Below are positions 28,065 to 36,664 of a stretch of 64,000 nt of DNA, one piece after another (the first letter of the stretch is position 1; the number at the start of each line of letters is the position of its first letter). Origin of the DNA: Sulfurimonas sp. (GTDB taxonomy: Bacteria; Campylobacterota; Campylobacteria; Campylobacterales; Sulfurimonadaceae); contig JAOFSE010000005.1 in assembly GCA_028044295.1 (NCBI GenBank), forward strand, positions 62,001-126,000. Reading direction: 5' to 3'. Position numbers and translations under genes: made by a program. Below the pieces are notes generated by a model. That model was not told the origin of the DNA and did not search any database. It saw nothing but the letters and a program-made list of their open reading frames with translations.

Positions 28065-29795
28065 CTATATCTGATTTAGATGGGATAAAAACTCATCTGG
28101 CTCAATAAACCCGACTATAGTTTTTGATTTTATCACTTCTATATTCTTATCAAAGAACATTATTACTGGTGGTCCAAAAACACCATACTTTTTACTTAAC
28201 TCTTTTTGTTCTTTAGAGTTTTCTGTCAAATCTGCTTGAATAAGAATAAACTCTTTCATCTTAGCTTTAACTCTTTTATCTGAAAAAGTAATTTCATCAA
28301 GCTCTTTACAAACAGCACACCACTTAGCTGTAAAATCTAGTATTATCTTTTTTCCACTACTATTTTGAAGTACTGCGTCAAGTTCACTGATTGACTGAAC
28401 TACTTCAAATGTCAAATGCTCACTTACAACACTAGTTGAGGATATTGGGCATGATGGCTGTAAAAAGTCTAATGGTTTACTCATACTAGTTGAACCACCT
28501 AATGCACCTATAAAAAGCACAAGAGAATATATAAAAATGATTACACCAAATATCTTACGGAATATGCTTTTAGTATTTTCAAAAGTACCTAAATACACAG
28601 AGAATCCCATTCCAAGCATAGCGTATAAAATCATAATAATATAATCATCTACAACACGCTCTAACATCCAAATAGCTACACCTAACATCATAACACCAAA
28701 AACAGCGCTTACCATTGTCATCCACTCACCAGGACGAGGCATAAATCTACCAGCACTTACACCTACTGCAATTAGAGGAAGTCCCATACCCAGACTCATA
28801 ACAAATAAAGCCGAACCACCTAGCAGTGCATCACCTGTCTGACCTATATATACAAGTGCACCAGCTAATGGAGCCGCTACACAAGGACCAACTATTAGTG
28901 CAGATAAAAATCCCATTATAGCGACACCTGCGTAACCACTATGATGACTATTTTCACTAACTTTCGCAACAATAAAGTCAGGAACTTTTAATTCATACAG
29001 TCCAAACATACTTAAGGCTAGCCCAACAAATACACCTGCAAATGAATAGATTACCCATGGAGTTTGAAGAGCTGCTTGAAGGTTAGAACCAAATAGTCCA
29101 GCTAAAACGCCAGCAATTGTGTAAGCTACTGCCATTGCTAAAACATATACAATTGAAAGTACAAAGGCTTTTCTTGTAGTAAGCCCTTTACCTTGAGAAA
29201 TAATAACTCCAGAAATAATTGGAATCATTGGGAATACACAAGGAGTAAGTGAAAGCAAAAGGCCAAACCCAAAAAATGTAAATAAAATCAAAAGTACATT
29301 TCCAGACTTAATCGTGTCAGCAATTGAATCTGTTTCAGAGACTTCCACATCTTTGGCCTCTTCAAAAACTTGTGAAGAAAAATTCGAACTGTCTATTTCT
29401 AAAGTGAAAGACTTGGTAAATGGTTCATAACACAGCCCTTGTTCTGAACATCCTTGATATGAAAGGTTTAATTTAATACTTGATACTGGGTTTGAACTAT
29501 TTTGATTGACTAAATCAATAAGAAATATAGGTGATGATAAATATACCTTATCGCCATCATGTTCTACACTCTCAGGATATGTTATTTTAGAAATTTTAAA
29601 ATCACTTTTTTCAAGTTCTATTTTTACTTGTTCTGCATACAAGTATATATCTTTTCCCAACTCTATAGTAGCTTCAATTTGATTTTTTGAATTCATTTTA
29701 ACTGCTGGATTAAAAGCTTCGTCTGGCATTAAAAATGATGGCTGAACACCATATAAAAGGATAGTAGAGAATATAAATAATATCAATGTTTTCAT
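28065..29795 (-). CDS. dsbD: Thiol:disulfide interchange protein DsbD
   Basis: Passes electrons from cytoplasmic thioredoxin to periplasmic thiol proteins, including those that keep apocytochrome CxxCH motifs reduced. 576 residues: signal peptide, N-terminal DsbD-alpha domain with Cys116 and Cys122 (GCSEQGLCYEP), eight-helix membrane region with conserved SLTPCVFPMIPIISG and VGPCVAAPLAG cysteines, and a C-terminal thioredoxin domain with WCAVCKEL. Complete in all three redox modules. Convergent with the LpxA-like gene (2 bases apart) and divergent from the [2Fe-2S] gene. It works in the same process as CcsBA. Confidence 0.95.
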   Translation of the reverse strand: MKTLILFIFSTILLYGVQPSFLMPDEAFNPAVKMNSKNQIEATIELGKDIYLYAEQVKIELEKSDFKISKITYPESVEHDGDKVYLSSPIFLIDLVNQNSSNPVSSIKLNLSYQGCSEQGLCYEPFTKSFTLEIDSSNFSSQVFEEAKDVEVSETDSIADTIKSGNVLLILFTFFGFGLLLSLTPCVFPMIPIISGVIISQGKGLTTRKAFVLSIVYVLAMAVAYTIAGVLAGLFGSNLQAALQTPWVIYSFAGVFVGLALSMFGLYELKVPDFIVAKVSENSHHSGYAGVAIMGFLSALIVGPCVAAPLAGALVYIGQTGDALLGGSALFVMSLGMGLPLIAVGVSAGRFMPRPGEWMTMVSAVFGVMMLGVAIWMLERVVDDYIIMILYAMLGMGFSVYLGTFENTKSIFRKIFGVIIFIYSLVLFIGALGGSTSMSKPLDFLQPSCPISSTSVVSEHLTFEVVQSISELDAVLQNSSGKKIILDFTAKWCAVCKELDEITFSDKRVKAKMKEFILIQADLTENSKEQKELSKKYGVFGPPVIMFFDKNIEVIKSKTIVGFIEPDEFLSHLNQI

Positions 29796-29900
29796 AAAAA
29801 GCTTTCAAATTGTTTATTTCATCTATTATATAGTATAAAATTTAAACTTACCTCACATTAGATATAATACGCGCAAAATTTCGAAACAAGGTTAACACTT

Positions 29901-30122
29901 ATGATAGATTTAGATACAGAGATATGCGTTTGCAACTCACTAACTGTAAAAGATATTGCTATAGTTATTAAAGAGCATAAGTTACATGATTTAGAAGAGT
30001 TAATAAAAAATACAGATTGTCCAATGGGTGATAAATGCGAGGCATGTTTAGACGAAGGATATAACAATGATGGACTAAATATCCCAATGGTTATTTCTAT
30101 GGTAAAAAGAGGTGTTTTGTAG
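29901..30122 (+). CDS. BFD-like [2Fe-2S]-binding protein
   Basis: 73 residues. Four cysteines in the bacterioferritin-associated ferredoxin pattern: CVC near the N terminus (after ICVCNSLTVKDI) and a pair in CPMGDKCEAC. The helix between them (IVIKEHKLHDLEELI) is typical of BFD/NirB/NifU-type [2Fe-2S] domains. A standalone protein of this size may release iron from bacterioferritin or carry electrons. No ferritin gene is nearby. The ATG at 29901 has an AAGG site. The next operon's promoter begins directly after its stop codon. Confidence 0.85.
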   Translation: MIDLDTEICVCNSLTVKDIAIVIKEHKLHDLEELIKNTDCPMGDKCEACLDEGYNNDGLNIPMVISMVKRGVL

Positions 30123-30128
30123 TATAAT
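30123..30128 (+). promoter_or_regulatory. -10 box for the polyamine operon
   Basis: TATAAT immediately downstream of the [2Fe-2S] gene stop. Transcription would start near 30135, giving a leader of about 75 bases ahead of the SpeD-like gene. Confidence 0.5.
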
Positions 30129-30140
30129 TCCAAAAAAAAA

Positions 30141-30210
30141 TTAATCACTCCAAATCAACGGCTGAGGGCAATGAAATAGATTGATTATTAATATACTATG
30201 GAGATAGTCT
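30141..30210 (+). promoter_or_regulatory. Structured 5' leader that can hide the SD of the polyamine operon
   Basis: CTCCA (30148-30152) can pair with TGGAG (30199-30203), which contains the GGAG ribosome site of the gene starting at 30211. Stacked directly on it, AATCAA (30153-30158) pairs with TTGATT (30181-30186), enclosing a 22-base loop that starts CGGCTGAGGGC. A competing helix, TAATCA (30142-30147) with TGATTA (30182-30187), would break the second stem. Mutually exclusive helices and a sequestered ribosome site are the hallmarks of a riboswitch or autoregulatory leader. I do not recognise a known class. Short AT-rich helices can also arise by chance. Confidence 0.35.
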
Positions 30211-30615
30211 ATGAATGTAAATATTAAAAATTTTGAAGATGTAAAATCAGTATATAATAGTTTACCTGCATGGGGGATTTTGTCTAGTTTAGACATTAGA
30301 AACTGTGATATTAAAAAAATTACTGATAAATCTTATGTAGAGCAATTTGCTGTAGAGTTATGTGACCTAATTGGAATGAAAAGATTCGGAGATCCAGTTG
30401 TTGTTCACTTTGGTGAGGATGAGCATGTCGAAGGTTTCAGTCTTACACAACTAATTGAAACTTCTTTAGTTTCTGGACATTTTGCTAACTCTAGTAAAAA
30501 TGTATATATTGATATATTTTCATGTAAAGTATATGACCCTTTCGTTGCTGCAAAATTTACAACAGAATTTTTTGGTGGTGATGATTACGATATAAACGTA
30601 TTATTTAGGAAATAG
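30211..30615 (+). CDS. Divergent SpeD homologue (predicted pyruvoyl decarboxylase)
   Basis: 134 residues. Lengthwise it aligns with class 1b S-adenosylmethionine decarboxylase (SpeD), including the SLDIRNCD opening strand. The three catalytic residues are kept with exact spacing: Ser85 (in IETSL), His90 (VSGH) and Cys105 (FSC), against Ser70, His75 and Cys90 of the true SpeD at 31468. The surrounding consensus is not kept: ESH is ETS, and the TWPE motif is lost. Self-cleavage before Ser85 to make a pyruvoyl group is therefore plausible, with a changed substrate. SpeD paralogues that act as ornithine or arginine decarboxylases are known in bacteria. One base before speE. Confidence 0.7.
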   Translation: MNVNIKNFEDVKSVYNSLPAWGILSSLDIRNCDIKKITDKSYVEQFAVELCDLIGMKRFGDPVVVHFGEDEHVEGFSLTQLIETSLVSGHFANSSKNVYIDIFSCKVYDPFVAAKFTTEFFGGDDYDINVLFRK

Positions 30616-30616
30616 A

Positions 30617-31474
30617 ATGTTACAATTTACTGAAGATTTTGAACCAGGTTCTGGTAGAAGTGTAATCGTAGATATCAAAGAAGAGCTTTACTCTGCTAAA
30701 TCAGACTTTCAAGCTGTAAAAGTATTTGACACAGTTGCTTATGGCAGAATGCTTACACTAGATGGGATAATTCAACTTACACAATTTGACAATCATGCAT
30801 ATCATGAAATGCTTACTCATGTACCTATGCAGTTAAGTAATGCTAAAAATGTACTTATCATTGGTGGTGGTGATGGTGGTATACTTAAAGAGGTTGTTAG
30901 ATATTCATCTGTTGAAAAAGTTGTTCTATGTGATATAGACCCATATGTAACTAAAGTTTCAAAAGATTTTTTTCCTGAGTTTAGAGATGCTTTTGAAGAC
31001 TCTAGAGCAGAAGTTATACATGAAGATGCGGCAGAGTATGTAAAGGGTAAAACAGAGTTTTTTGATGTAGTTCTAATTGACTCGTCAGACCCTATTGGAC
31101 CAGCAACTGTTCTTTATGAAAAAGAGTTTTATCAAAATGTATATAACTCCATGAAAATAGATGGAATTATGTCATGTCAAATGGAGTCTATGTACTACCA
31201 TCCTGAGTTTATAAAAGAGAAAGTTACTATTCAAAAAAATATGTTTAAATCAGCTGAGTACTATTACACAATGATACCAACATATCCAGGTGGTAGTATC
31301 GGTTTTTCTTTATGCATAAAACAAGGTTCATCTTTATGTAGTGCTAGACTAGATAAAAACTCGTTAGATACAGGAAGTAATCCAGAAATTATAGATAGTT
31401 TAAAATACTATGACAATAAAATTCATGATGCAAGTTTTGTCTTGCCTAAATTTATAGGAGATGTATTATGCTAA
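30617..31474 (+). CDS. speE: Spermidine synthase (polyamine aminopropyltransferase)
   Basis: Transfers the aminopropyl group of decarboxylated SAM to putrescine or a related amine. 285 residues, cytoplasmic. Motifs: LDGIIQLTQFDNHAYHEML, the nucleotide-binding IIGGGDGGILKEV, CDIDPYV and the catalytic loop LIDSSDPIGPA. It sits between the SpeD-like gene (1-base gap) and speD (7-base overlap), so all three are likely made together. The exact amine used cannot be read from the sequence. Confidence 0.94.
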   Translation: MLQFTEDFEPGSGRSVIVDIKEELYSAKSDFQAVKVFDTVAYGRMLTLDGIIQLTQFDNHAYHEMLTHVPMQLSNAKNVLIIGGGDGGILKEVVRYSSVEKVVLCDIDPYVTKVSKDFFPEFRDAFEDSRAEVIHEDAAEYVKGKTEFFDVVLIDSSDPIGPATVLYEKEFYQNVYNSMKIDGIMSCQMESMYYHPEFIKEKVTIQKNMFKSAEYYYTMIPTYPGGSIGFSLCIKQGSSLCSARLDKNSLDTGSNPEIIDSLKYYDNKIHDASFVLPKFIGDVLC

Positions 31475-31899
31475 ATTCATGCAGAATGGACAAGTCACTA
31501 GGAAAACACGTAATCTTAGAGCTTTATGGTTGTAATGAAAAGTTAATTGATGATGAGAAATTGGTTCATGAAATTTTACTTGATGCAGCTAAACTTGCAA
31601 AGGCAAACATAATTTCTTCAACATTTCACCAGTTTTCACCACAAGGTGTATCTGGAATGATTATTATAGAAGAGTCACATTTTTCTATTCATACATGGCC
31701 CGAGCATGGCTATGCAGCTGTAGATATGTTTACATGTGGTGATATGCTTGACAACATGTCAGCTGTTGATTATATAAAAGAAAAATTTGAATCTAAATCA
31801 ATATATATGGCAGATATGAGAAGAGGAATATTAGACAGTGATGCAAACCTTAAAATAGGTGAAATGCAACATCAAGTATCTTCTGAGGTAGCTTCTTAA
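31468..31899 (+). CDS. speD: S-adenosylmethionine decarboxylase proenzyme
   Basis: 143 residues, class 1b. The proenzyme cleaves itself at Glu-Ser in IEESHFSIHTWPEHG, generating a pyruvoyl group on Ser70. His75 and Cys90 (MFTCGD) complete the catalytic set. It supplies the aminopropyl donor to SpeE encoded directly upstream. GGAG ribosome site within the speE 3' end, and the ATG overlaps the speE stop. The C-terminal 25 residues extend beyond the shortest family members. Confidence 0.95.
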   Translation: MLNSCRMDKSLGKHVILELYGCNEKLIDDEKLVHEILLDAAKLAKANIISSTFHQFSPQGVSGMIIIEESHFSIHTWPEHGYAAVDMFTCGDMLDNMSAVDYIKEKFESKSIYMADMRRGILDSDANLKIGEMQHQVSSEVAS

Positions 31900-33186
31900 C
31901 TACTTAAATATTTTGTATGAAGTAAATAGTGACGGCTCATCGATATAATATCCTTGAGCATAGTCAATACCAAGCTCTTTCACCTTATTCATAATTATAT
32001 TTGAGTGAACATACTCTGCAATCGTTTTAACCCCAAGTTTTTTAGAAAATTCGACTATAGTTTCTACTACTATAAGTGAGTTCTTATCTGTATCCATATG
32101 CTTTACAAGTGACCCATCTATCTTAATATAGTCTGCTTTTAACTTTGTTAAATATGAAAAATTTGAATATCCGCTTCCGAAATCATCTATAGCTATTTTA
32201 GCTCCATAACGCCTAGCTTCGTTAATGAAACGTTCAACTTTTACAAAATCTTCTATAGCATCAGACTCTAATATTTCAAATGTCACTTTATCTGAAACAG
32301 ATGATTTATCTAGTGTATTCATGATAAATTCAAACATCTCTTTTTTTACTATATCTTCAATAGATAAGTTTATAGTAAACTCACAATTAAAACATTCAAA
32401 GTGTTCAAAAGATTTTTCTATAATCGTCTTAGTTACTGTACTATATGTCTTCATTTTTTTTGTAATAGGTATAAATACTAATGGTGATATTCTTTTACCA
32501 TCTTCATCAATTAGTCGTGCTAAACATTCATACTTAACAACTTTTGATGTTTTTGCATCTACTATAGCTTGGTAATAAGGGATGATTCTAAGACTAGAGA
32601 TAGCTTCTCTAATTCTATCTGAGAGTTGCAAGTTTTCTTCGTAGTTTTTTTCAAAATTCATACTATCTTCATATATCCAAAAAGTAGAACTTGTATCTTT
32701 TGCGTATTTAAGTGCCATTGAAACTTTGGAGAATATATTGCTATTATCTTTACTTGCCGAAGATGCTAACGTAAAATCTATATAAATATTGTTCTCTTTA
32801 TATTTAATAATTAAGTCTGTTAAACTATCATACAAGCTTTCTAAATGCTCTTTTAAGTTGTAGAAAAACATTTTTTTCTCTATAACAAATGCGAATTCAT
32901 CAGCTGATAGTCTATAAACCTTATAATCTTTTATATTATTTTTTAGATATTGTCCAAGCTCTTCTATTACATAGTCGCCAACCATGTGTCCATAAAAGTT
33001 ATTGATAGTTTGAAAGTTATCAATATTAAAGACAATTAGAGAGTACTCTTCATTGTCTTCTAAATCATTTCTAAGCTGATATATATTTGGTAAATTAGTT
33101 AAATGGTCAATAAAATAACGACTAAACAGTCGGTTTCTATTTTTATTTTCACTAATAGGAATAACGTTTAAATTATTAAATTCCAA
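31900..33186 (-). CDS. Degenerate GGDEF plus EAL cyclic-di-GMP protein
   Basis: 428 residues, soluble. The GGDEF-type domain (about 28-170) has DHLTNLPNIYQL and FNIDNFQTINNFYGH, but its signature reads SADEF instead of GGDEF, so cyclase activity is unlikely. The EAL domain (about 185-425) keeps the catalytic set: ECL in place of EAL at the start, FEILES, IDDFGSGYSNF, YIKIDG, IAEYV and YAQGYY. Probably a phosphodiesterase with a regulatory or GTP-sensing GGDEF relic. The start is a TTG at 33186, as no in-frame ATG lies near, and no clear ribosome site is seen. Convergent with speD. Confidence 0.87.
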   Translation of the reverse strand: MEFNNLNVIPISENKNRNRLFSRYFIDHLTNLPNIYQLRNDLEDNEEYSLIVFNIDNFQTINNFYGHMVGDYVIEELGQYLKNNIKDYKVYRLSADEFAFVIEKKMFFYNLKEHLESLYDSLTDLIIKYKENNIYIDFTLASSASKDNSNIFSKVSMALKYAKDTSSTFWIYEDSMNFEKNYEENLQLSDRIREAISSLRIIPYYQAIVDAKTSKVVKYECLARLIDEDGKRISPLVFIPITKKMKTYSTVTKTIIEKSFEHFECFNCEFTINLSIEDIVKKEMFEFIMNTLDKSSVSDKVTFEILESDAIEDFVKVERFINEARRYGAKIAIDDFGSGYSNFSYLTKLKADYIKIDGSLVKHMDTDKNSLIVVETIVEFSKKLGVKTIAEYVHSNIIMNKVKELGIDYAQGYYIDEPSLFTSYKIFK

Positions 33187-33215
33187 TATGCTATTATTTA
33201 ATTTCAGAAAACTTC

Positions 33216-33563
33216 CTACCTATATCTTTTTAGTTTTTTTTCATATGATGAAGCAATTTTAGTACCAAAGCACCCTTCATCTCTGAAAACTTGGTTTGCT
33301 AAAAGTAATTCATTTCGTCTTTTAGTAAGCATACTCTCTGTTTTATTATACTTGTCAGATTTTAAATTTTCAACCAACAAGTGTAGTTCTTTTTTAATGA
33401 CTTTAAGTTCTGTCTTTCTAGCTTTATCCACACTACTTAAAGGTCCAGTATTAAAAACGCCTTTTATTTTTTTCACTTTATTTGTGAAACTAATCTTTGA
33501 CTTACTATTTTTTCTAACTTCTGGTCTACTTAAAATTTCAAAATGGTCTATCTTCTTACTCAT
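33216..33563 (-). CDS. Hypothetical basic protein (115 residues)
   Basis: Not recognised. The frame is open to 33620, but the Met at 33563 (MSKKIDHFEIL) has an AGGGA site about 6 bases upstream and is the likely start. The protein is lysine- and serine-rich and predominantly helical in the second half (KTELKVIKKELHLLVENL), ending KLKRYR, with a single Cys. No signal peptide. It lies 29 bases upstream of the GGDEF/EAL gene on the same strand, so the two may form an operon. Confidence 0.55.
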   Translation of the reverse strand: MSKKIDHFEILSRPEVRKNSKSKISFTNKVKKIKGVFNTGPLSSVDKARKTELKVIKKELHLLVENLKSDKYNKTESMLTKRRNELLLANQVFRDEGCFGTKIASSYEKKLKRYR

Positions 33564-33719
33564 ATCATCCCTGATTTTTTGTTGATGGATTATACTACAG
33601 AAAAAGCTTAAAACTAGCATATATTACAAAAGAAATTGCATATATAACATTATTAATTATTATCTAATTGTAGGTATTACTTTTCTGGACTTTTTTAATA
33701 TATTTTATGATTTATTATG

Positions 33720-33725
33720 TATAAT
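33720..33725 (+). promoter_or_regulatory. -10 box directly before the esterase start codon
   Basis: TATAAT ends 5 bases before the ATG at 33731, and no ribosome site is visible. If this is the promoter in use, the mRNA begins at or next to the start codon (leaderless). Confidence 0.4.
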
Positions 33726-33730
33726 AGCGC

Positions 33731-34366
33731 ATGAAAAACTTAGAACTAGAAAATATATTTATTCCATCAAAGGTTCCATCTAAAAAAATAATGATCATAC
33801 TCCATGGTCGTGGTGACTCTTCAGAAGGGTTTACTAATTTACCCGATTTTTTAAATATAGACGAGATGAACTATATACTACTTGATGCTCCATTTGAATA
33901 TTTTACAGGCTATTCTTGGTATCAACTACCTCCTGAACAACTTCCTGGTATAGAGTATTCAAGTACACTACTTACAAAGGTTTTAGATGAGCTCTTTCAA
34001 GAAGAGTTTAATGCTCATGAGAGTTTTCTTTTTGGATTTTCTCAAGGTTCACTTTTAACATTTGAATTTGGAGCAAGGTATCATAATGTACTAGCAGGGT
34101 ATATCGCAGTAAGTGGATATATATATGATGCAAAAAAACTTCTAAAAGATATGAACCAAGATGTAAATAAATCTAACTGGTTATGTACTCATGGAACATT
34201 TGATAATGTCTTGCCATATAACACATCACAAAGGCAGGTTAAAATACTTCAAGACTCTGGATTTGACATAGAGTTTAAAAGCTACGACAAAGACCACTCT
34301 ATAGATGCAGAGGAATTAAAAATGATATCCGAGTGGATGAAAAACATACTAAATACATTAAACTAA
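33731..34366 (+). CDS. Alpha/beta-hydrolase, carboxylesterase/phospholipase family
   Basis: 211 residues, cytoplasmic. Oxyanion region IILHGRGDSSEGF, nucleophile elbow GFSQGS, acid in HGTFDNVLP and catalytic His in DKDHSID: the full triad in the order used by small serine esterases of the YpfH/lysophospholipase group. Substrate unknown. Followed 10 bases later by a large membrane-anchored protein gene, so an envelope-related role is possible. Confidence 0.85.
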   Translation: MKNLELENIFIPSKVPSKKIMIILHGRGDSSEGFTNLPDFLNIDEMNYILLDAPFEYFTGYSWYQLPPEQLPGIEYSSTLLTKVLDELFQEEFNAHESFLFGFSQGSLLTFEFGARYHNVLAGYIAVSGYIYDAKKLLKDMNQDVNKSNWLCTHGTFDNVLPYNTSQRQVKILQDSGFDIEFKSYDKDHSIDAEELKMISEWMKNILNTLN

Positions 34367-34376
34367 AAGGACAACT

Positions 34377-36590
34377 ATGAACTCTATAAGAAAACTATTT
34401 AATGCCCTAAACTCTTCGGGTAAATCTTGGCAACTATCGGCTGCTATTGTACTAGCAATGTTTGGAGGCTTTTTACCAACTAGTTCTCTTATACTATTTG
34501 ATCTTCTGTTTTTAGCACTAGTTCTAAATGTTAACTTTGGACTTTTCCTTATGTCTTTTGTAGTGTTTAGTGGTCTTGGTTATCTATTTGATCCTATATT
34601 TGAGTCTATTGGTTACAGCGTATTAACACAGGACTCTTTAAATGGAATCTTTACTTCTATGTATAATTCACCTATATTTAGATGGAGTGAATTTAACTAT
34701 ACCTTAGTAACTGGTTCATTAGTTGTTTCTTCAATACTAGCTATTCCAATGATGTTGATCCTAAACAAGCTTATTACACTTTACAGAGACAAAATTGGTC
34801 AAAAACTAAATGAGTGGAGATTTACAAAATGGATGAACCTTTTTAATGATGAAGTAACATCAATCTCACTCTTTAGATGGTGGGGACTTGGAGTCTTTGG
34901 TGGACTAGCTTCTATTATTGTAATTTTTATTTTATTTGTTTTTGATCCACTGGCGAGAATAGCGATGGAAAAGGGTTTATCATATTCACTCAAAACACAA
35001 GTAAGTGTAAAAGACTTTAGTTCAAGTTTTACAGACCTACATGTAAAAATATCTGGGATAGAAGTAGCAGACAAAGATATGCTTTCACATAACCTGGTTC
35101 AACTCTCAGATATAGAGTTTGACCTTGGTTTTTCAGCTCTTTTAGAAAAGAAAGCTATGATAGAAAAGTTAAATGTAAAAGCACTATCTTTTAACACAAA
35201 AAGAGAGGTTCCAGCTACAGCATATGACGACTCTTATGTTTCATCATCAGAAGAAGCAGTAAAAGATGATGATAAAGACTCATCAATCATTTCAAATCCA
35301 TTTTCAGTACCCAGTGTAGATGATATTCTAGCCAAAGAAGAACTTGCATCTATCAAAGAGGCTCAAAAACTAAAAGCTGACATACAAACAACAAAAGACA
35401 AATGGGCTAAAGTATCTAAAGATTTAAAAAATCAAACTGATTTAAAAGAGATAAAGGCAGAAGCAAAAGACTTACAGGACTCTCTAAAAAATGCTGATGT
35501 TGCTAAAATACTATCTGCAAAATCAAAGATAGACTCTATACAGTCAAAAGTCAAAGCACTAAAAAATAAGTACTCAAGTTTACAAAAAGAATTTAATGCA
35601 GACCAAAAAAGATTAAAAAATAAGATATATGAGCTAAAAAATCTTCCACAAAAAGACATAAAGCGTCTTAAGGACAAGTACTCGCTTGATGCTTCAGGTG
35701 GTGCAAATATAATCGGTACTTTAGTTAATGATGAAGTTGGTTCGTATATGAACACAGCTCTTAAATACTATGATATGCTAAGTCCATATCTTAATGACAG
35801 TAAGAAAAAAGAGCTTGAGGACAAAGCACCTGCACGTGGTGAAGGTAGATGGATAAAGTATGTGAACATGTCAAATACTCCAGACTTAATCATAAAAGAA
35901 TCAAATATAAACATCCTATTTAGTGGAGATGTTTTAGACCTACATGTAAAAGATATATCTAGTAATCAAAAGCTATATAAGAAACCTATGGTTCTTAAAG
36001 GAAACGCTAGAGGTAAAAGATATAAGAGCATACTGATTGATGTTGTTGATGATAGACGCTCAAATATTGCATATACAAGCTTTGATATGAGAGCAATGGC
36101 ATTTAGAACAGATAACCTTGATATGAAAACTCTTAACATGAAAGACATTCTTACAAATGCAAATTTTAAAGGTTCTATAACAGGTACAGATATAAAAGCA
36201 AAAAGCCTTGTAAATGTTAAAGATGTTAAATTGCAAATGCCTTCACAGAAAATTGTTAACTCACTACTATCAGGAATATCAAAATTCAACCTCAGTATTG
36301 CTCTTAATGGTAATATTAAAAAACCTAGTATAAAAGTAAGTAGCGATTTAAATAAACAGTTACAGTCTGGTATGAGTTCACTAGTAAGTGATGCTACAAA
36401 AGACTTTCAAAAAGACTTAACAGCCGGCGTAATGAAAAAAGTAAGTGGATCAAGTGATGGTATATCAGCAGACCTTGGAGATGTTGGTTCTCTTCTGAAT
36501 TCTAATCAAAATGCATTAGGTGGAATTAATACTAATTTTTCTCCAGCTGGTGACTCTGGAGTTGGTGGACTTATAAATAAATTTTTCTAA
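34377..36590 (+). CDS. Membrane-anchored periplasmic protein, TIGR03546/TIGR03545-like fusion
   Basis: 737 residues. The N-terminal 195 residues contain several membrane segments (about 20-75, 110-135 and 170-195), resembling the small TIGR03546 membrane proteins. The rest resembles TIGR03545 proteins: an AsmA-like beta region (IEKLNVKALSFNTKRE), a lysine-rich coiled coil (about 320-435), and repeated beta elements (LDMKTLNMKDIL, FKGSITGTDIKAKSLVNVKDV). Elsewhere these two families are, from memory, separate adjacent genes; here they are one chain. The AsmA-like shape suggests a role in lipid handling between membranes, but that is inference. Follows the esterase by 10 bases. Confidence 0.6.
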   Translation: MNSIRKLFNALNSSGKSWQLSAAIVLAMFGGFLPTSSLILFDLLFLALVLNVNFGLFLMSFVVFSGLGYLFDPIFESIGYSVLTQDSLNGIFTSMYNSPIFRWSEFNYTLVTGSLVVSSILAIPMMLILNKLITLYRDKIGQKLNEWRFTKWMNLFNDEVTSISLFRWWGLGVFGGLASIIVIFILFVFDPLARIAMEKGLSYSLKTQVSVKDFSSSFTDLHVKISGIEVADKDMLSHNLVQLSDIEFDLGFSALLEKKAMIEKLNVKALSFNTKREVPATAYDDSYVSSSEEAVKDDDKDSSIISNPFSVPSVDDILAKEELASIKEAQKLKADIQTTKDKWAKVSKDLKNQTDLKEIKAEAKDLQDSLKNADVAKILSAKSKIDSIQSKVKALKNKYSSLQKEFNADQKRLKNKIYELKNLPQKDIKRLKDKYSLDASGGANIIGTLVNDEVGSYMNTALKYYDMLSPYLNDSKKKELEDKAPARGEGRWIKYVNMSNTPDLIIKESNINILFSGDVLDLHVKDISSNQKLYKKPMVLKGNARGKRYKSILIDVVDDRRSNIAYTSFDMRAMAFRTDNLDMKTLNMKDILTNANFKGSITGTDIKAKSLVNVKDVKLQMPSQKIVNSLLSGISKFNLSIALNGNIKKPSIKVSSDLNKQLQSGMSSLVSDATKDFQKDLTAGVMKKVSGSSDGISADLGDVGSLLNSNQNALGGINTNFSPAGDSGVGGLINKFF

Positions 36591-36591
36591 A

Positions 36592-36623
36592 TAACATGTA
36601 ATAAATAATTTAATTACATGTTA
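36592..36623. terminator. Inverted repeat after the fusion-protein gene
   Basis: TAACATGTAAT (36592-36602) and ATTACATGTTA (36613-36623) form a perfect 11-bp stem with a 10-base AT loop, starting just after the stop codon. No T-run follows, so it may protect the transcript end or act as an operator rather than terminate. A TATAAT box for the next gene lies about 20 bases further on. Confidence 0.35.
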
Positions 36624-36664
36624 AACACTCTTCTGTATAATTGCCACAAAAAAGAAGGTATAAA

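Noticed and set aside
30211..30615. Broken speD pseudogene
   Set aside because: The frame is intact, the catalytic Ser, His and Cys are kept at exact spacing, and it is tightly coupled to speE.
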